NCBI GenBank assembly: GCA_003563255.1
Contig: PWSL01000424.1
Coordinates: forward strand, 1 to 5,438
DNA length: 5,438 nucleotides
From: Desulfonatronospira sp.
Lineage (GTDB): Bacteria > Desulfobacterota > Desulfovibrionia > Desulfovibrionales > Desulfonatronovibrionaceae
Direction of reading: 5' to 3'
Positions 4,729 to 5,438 of this stretch are shown here, piece by piece; position 1 is the stretch's first letter; the number at the start of each line of letters is the position of its first letter. The translations under genes were made by a program, and so were the position numbers. Under the pieces are notes generated by a model that did no database searches, had not been told where the DNA came from, and worked only from the letters and a program-made list of their open reading frames with translations.

Positions 4729-5438
4729 GCAGCGAGCAAGTCCTGAAGCTGGGCATCCCCAAGGGTTCCCTGGAGGAAGCCACCAGAAGGCTTTTCGCCC
4801 GGGCCGGATGGAAGATAAAGCCTCATCACAGGAACTATTTCCCGGAAATAAATGACCGGGAGATGCAGTGTTCCCTGTGCCGGGCCCAGGAGATATCCAG
4901 GTACGTGGAGAACGGGACCATGGATGCGGGACTCACCGGCAAGGACTGGATCATGGAAAACGAATCAGACGTGGTGGTGGTCTCGGACCTGGTGTATTCC
5001 AAAGTCAGCAACAGACCGGCCAGGTGGGTTCTGGCGGTGGCCGGGGATTCACCCTACCGTCGCCCTGAGGATCTTACGGGCAAAAAGATAGCCACAGAGC
5101 TTAGAAATTTTACCCGCAATTATTTTAACAATGCAGGCATTCCCGTGGAGGTGGAATTTTCATGGGGAGCAACCGAGGCCAAGGTGGTGGAGGGCCTGGC
5201 TGACGCCATTGTGGAGGTCACCGAGACCGGATCCACCATCAAGGCTCACGGACTCAGGATAATTGCAGAGCTTTTGCAGACCAATACCCAGTTCATAGCC
5301 AACAAAGAGGCCTGGGCAGATCCCTGGAAACGAAGCAAGATCGAAAATATCAATACCCTGTTGCACGGTGCTCTGCGAGCGGACCGGCTGGTGGGGCTGA
5401 AAATGAACCTGCCCGCGGACAGGGTGGAAGACGTAATG
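4725..5438 (+). CDS. hisG: ATP phosphoribosyltransferase (HisG), long form, 3' end outside window
   Basis: HisG condenses ATP with PRPP, the committed and feedback-controlled first step of histidine synthesis. The frame is open from ATG 4725 to the window edge (238 codons, no stop). Motifs are LGIPKGSL (9-16), the DAGLTGKDW element (67-75), KIATEL (121-126), and the PRPP-binding loop with [13 protein letters not shown] (165-177), preceded by [19 protein letters not shown] (146-164). The last visible residues, [15 protein letters not shown] (224-238), match the beginning of the C-terminal regulatory domain of long HisG (about 280-300 aa), so roughly 50 residues are missing. A long form implies direct histidine feedback inhibition and no need for HisZ. 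That is inference, because the domain is cut. The ATGA overlap with hisI indicates coupled translation. Confidence 0.96.
   Translation, partial: MSSEQVLKLGIPKGSLEEATRRLFARAGWKIKPHHRNYFPEINDREMQCSLCRAQEISRYVENGTMDAGLTGKDWIMENESDVVVVSDLVYSKVSNRPARWVLAVAGDSPYRRPEDLTGKKIATELRNFTRNYFNNAGIPVEVEFSWGATEAKVVEGLADAIVEVTETGSTIKAHGLRIIAELLQTNTQFIANKEAWADPWKRSKIENINTLLHGALRADRLVGLKMNLPADRVEDVM

Overview
The window is one strand of a compact bacterial chromosome: every supported gene reads left to right (+). Base composition is moderately GC-rich. The gene content is housekeeping: pyrimidine synthesis (pyrK, pyrD), a CCA-transferase-like HD protein, the RNA methyltransferase rlmN, and the start of a histidine gene pair (hisI, hisG). 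A class 1B PyrK/PyrD dihydroorotate dehydrogenase, a monofunctional HisI, a long-form HisG with a SWGATEAK segment, and an HD protein next to rlmN together suggest an anaerobic deltaproteobacterium, probably Desulfovibrionales-like. That assignment is inference from protein style; no rRNA or other decisive marker is present.

Layout. Positions 1-496 hold the C-terminal part of pyrK, cut by the window edge, followed after 2 nt by complete pyrD (499-1413). Positions 1414-1886 hold no supported gene. This gap contains a folded segment (1474-1525), a perfect 6-bp hairpin (1561-1576), and two abutting direct copies of a ~115-bp palindromic element (1580-1808) that looks like a non-autonomous REP/MITE-type repeat. 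Positions 1887-3212 encode a 441-aa protein built like a tRNA nucleotidyltransferase with an HD domain, but its nucleotidyltransferase active-site motifs are degenerate. It runs directly into rlmN. The canonical rlmN start is ATG 3242, but clear RlmN homology continues upstream to about 3209, where an ATA codon overlaps the HD stop and has a well-placed Shine-Dalgarno sequence. The rlmN-hisI gap (4241-4350) carries a degenerate heptanucleotide repeat of eight units. hisI (4351-4728) starts with TTG and overlaps hisG (4725 to the window end) by the 4 bases ATGA; hisG is cut at its 3' side.

Functionally there are three blocks: PyrK passes electrons from NADH to PyrD for orotate synthesis; the HD protein and RlmN form a translationally linked pair with a plausible shared theme of RNA processing or modification; HisG and HisI catalyse steps 1 and 3 of histidine synthesis. 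No wholly new system is evident. The items most worth a second look are the apparent AUA start of rlmN, the degenerate CCA-like HD protein coupled to it, and the tandem palindromic element.
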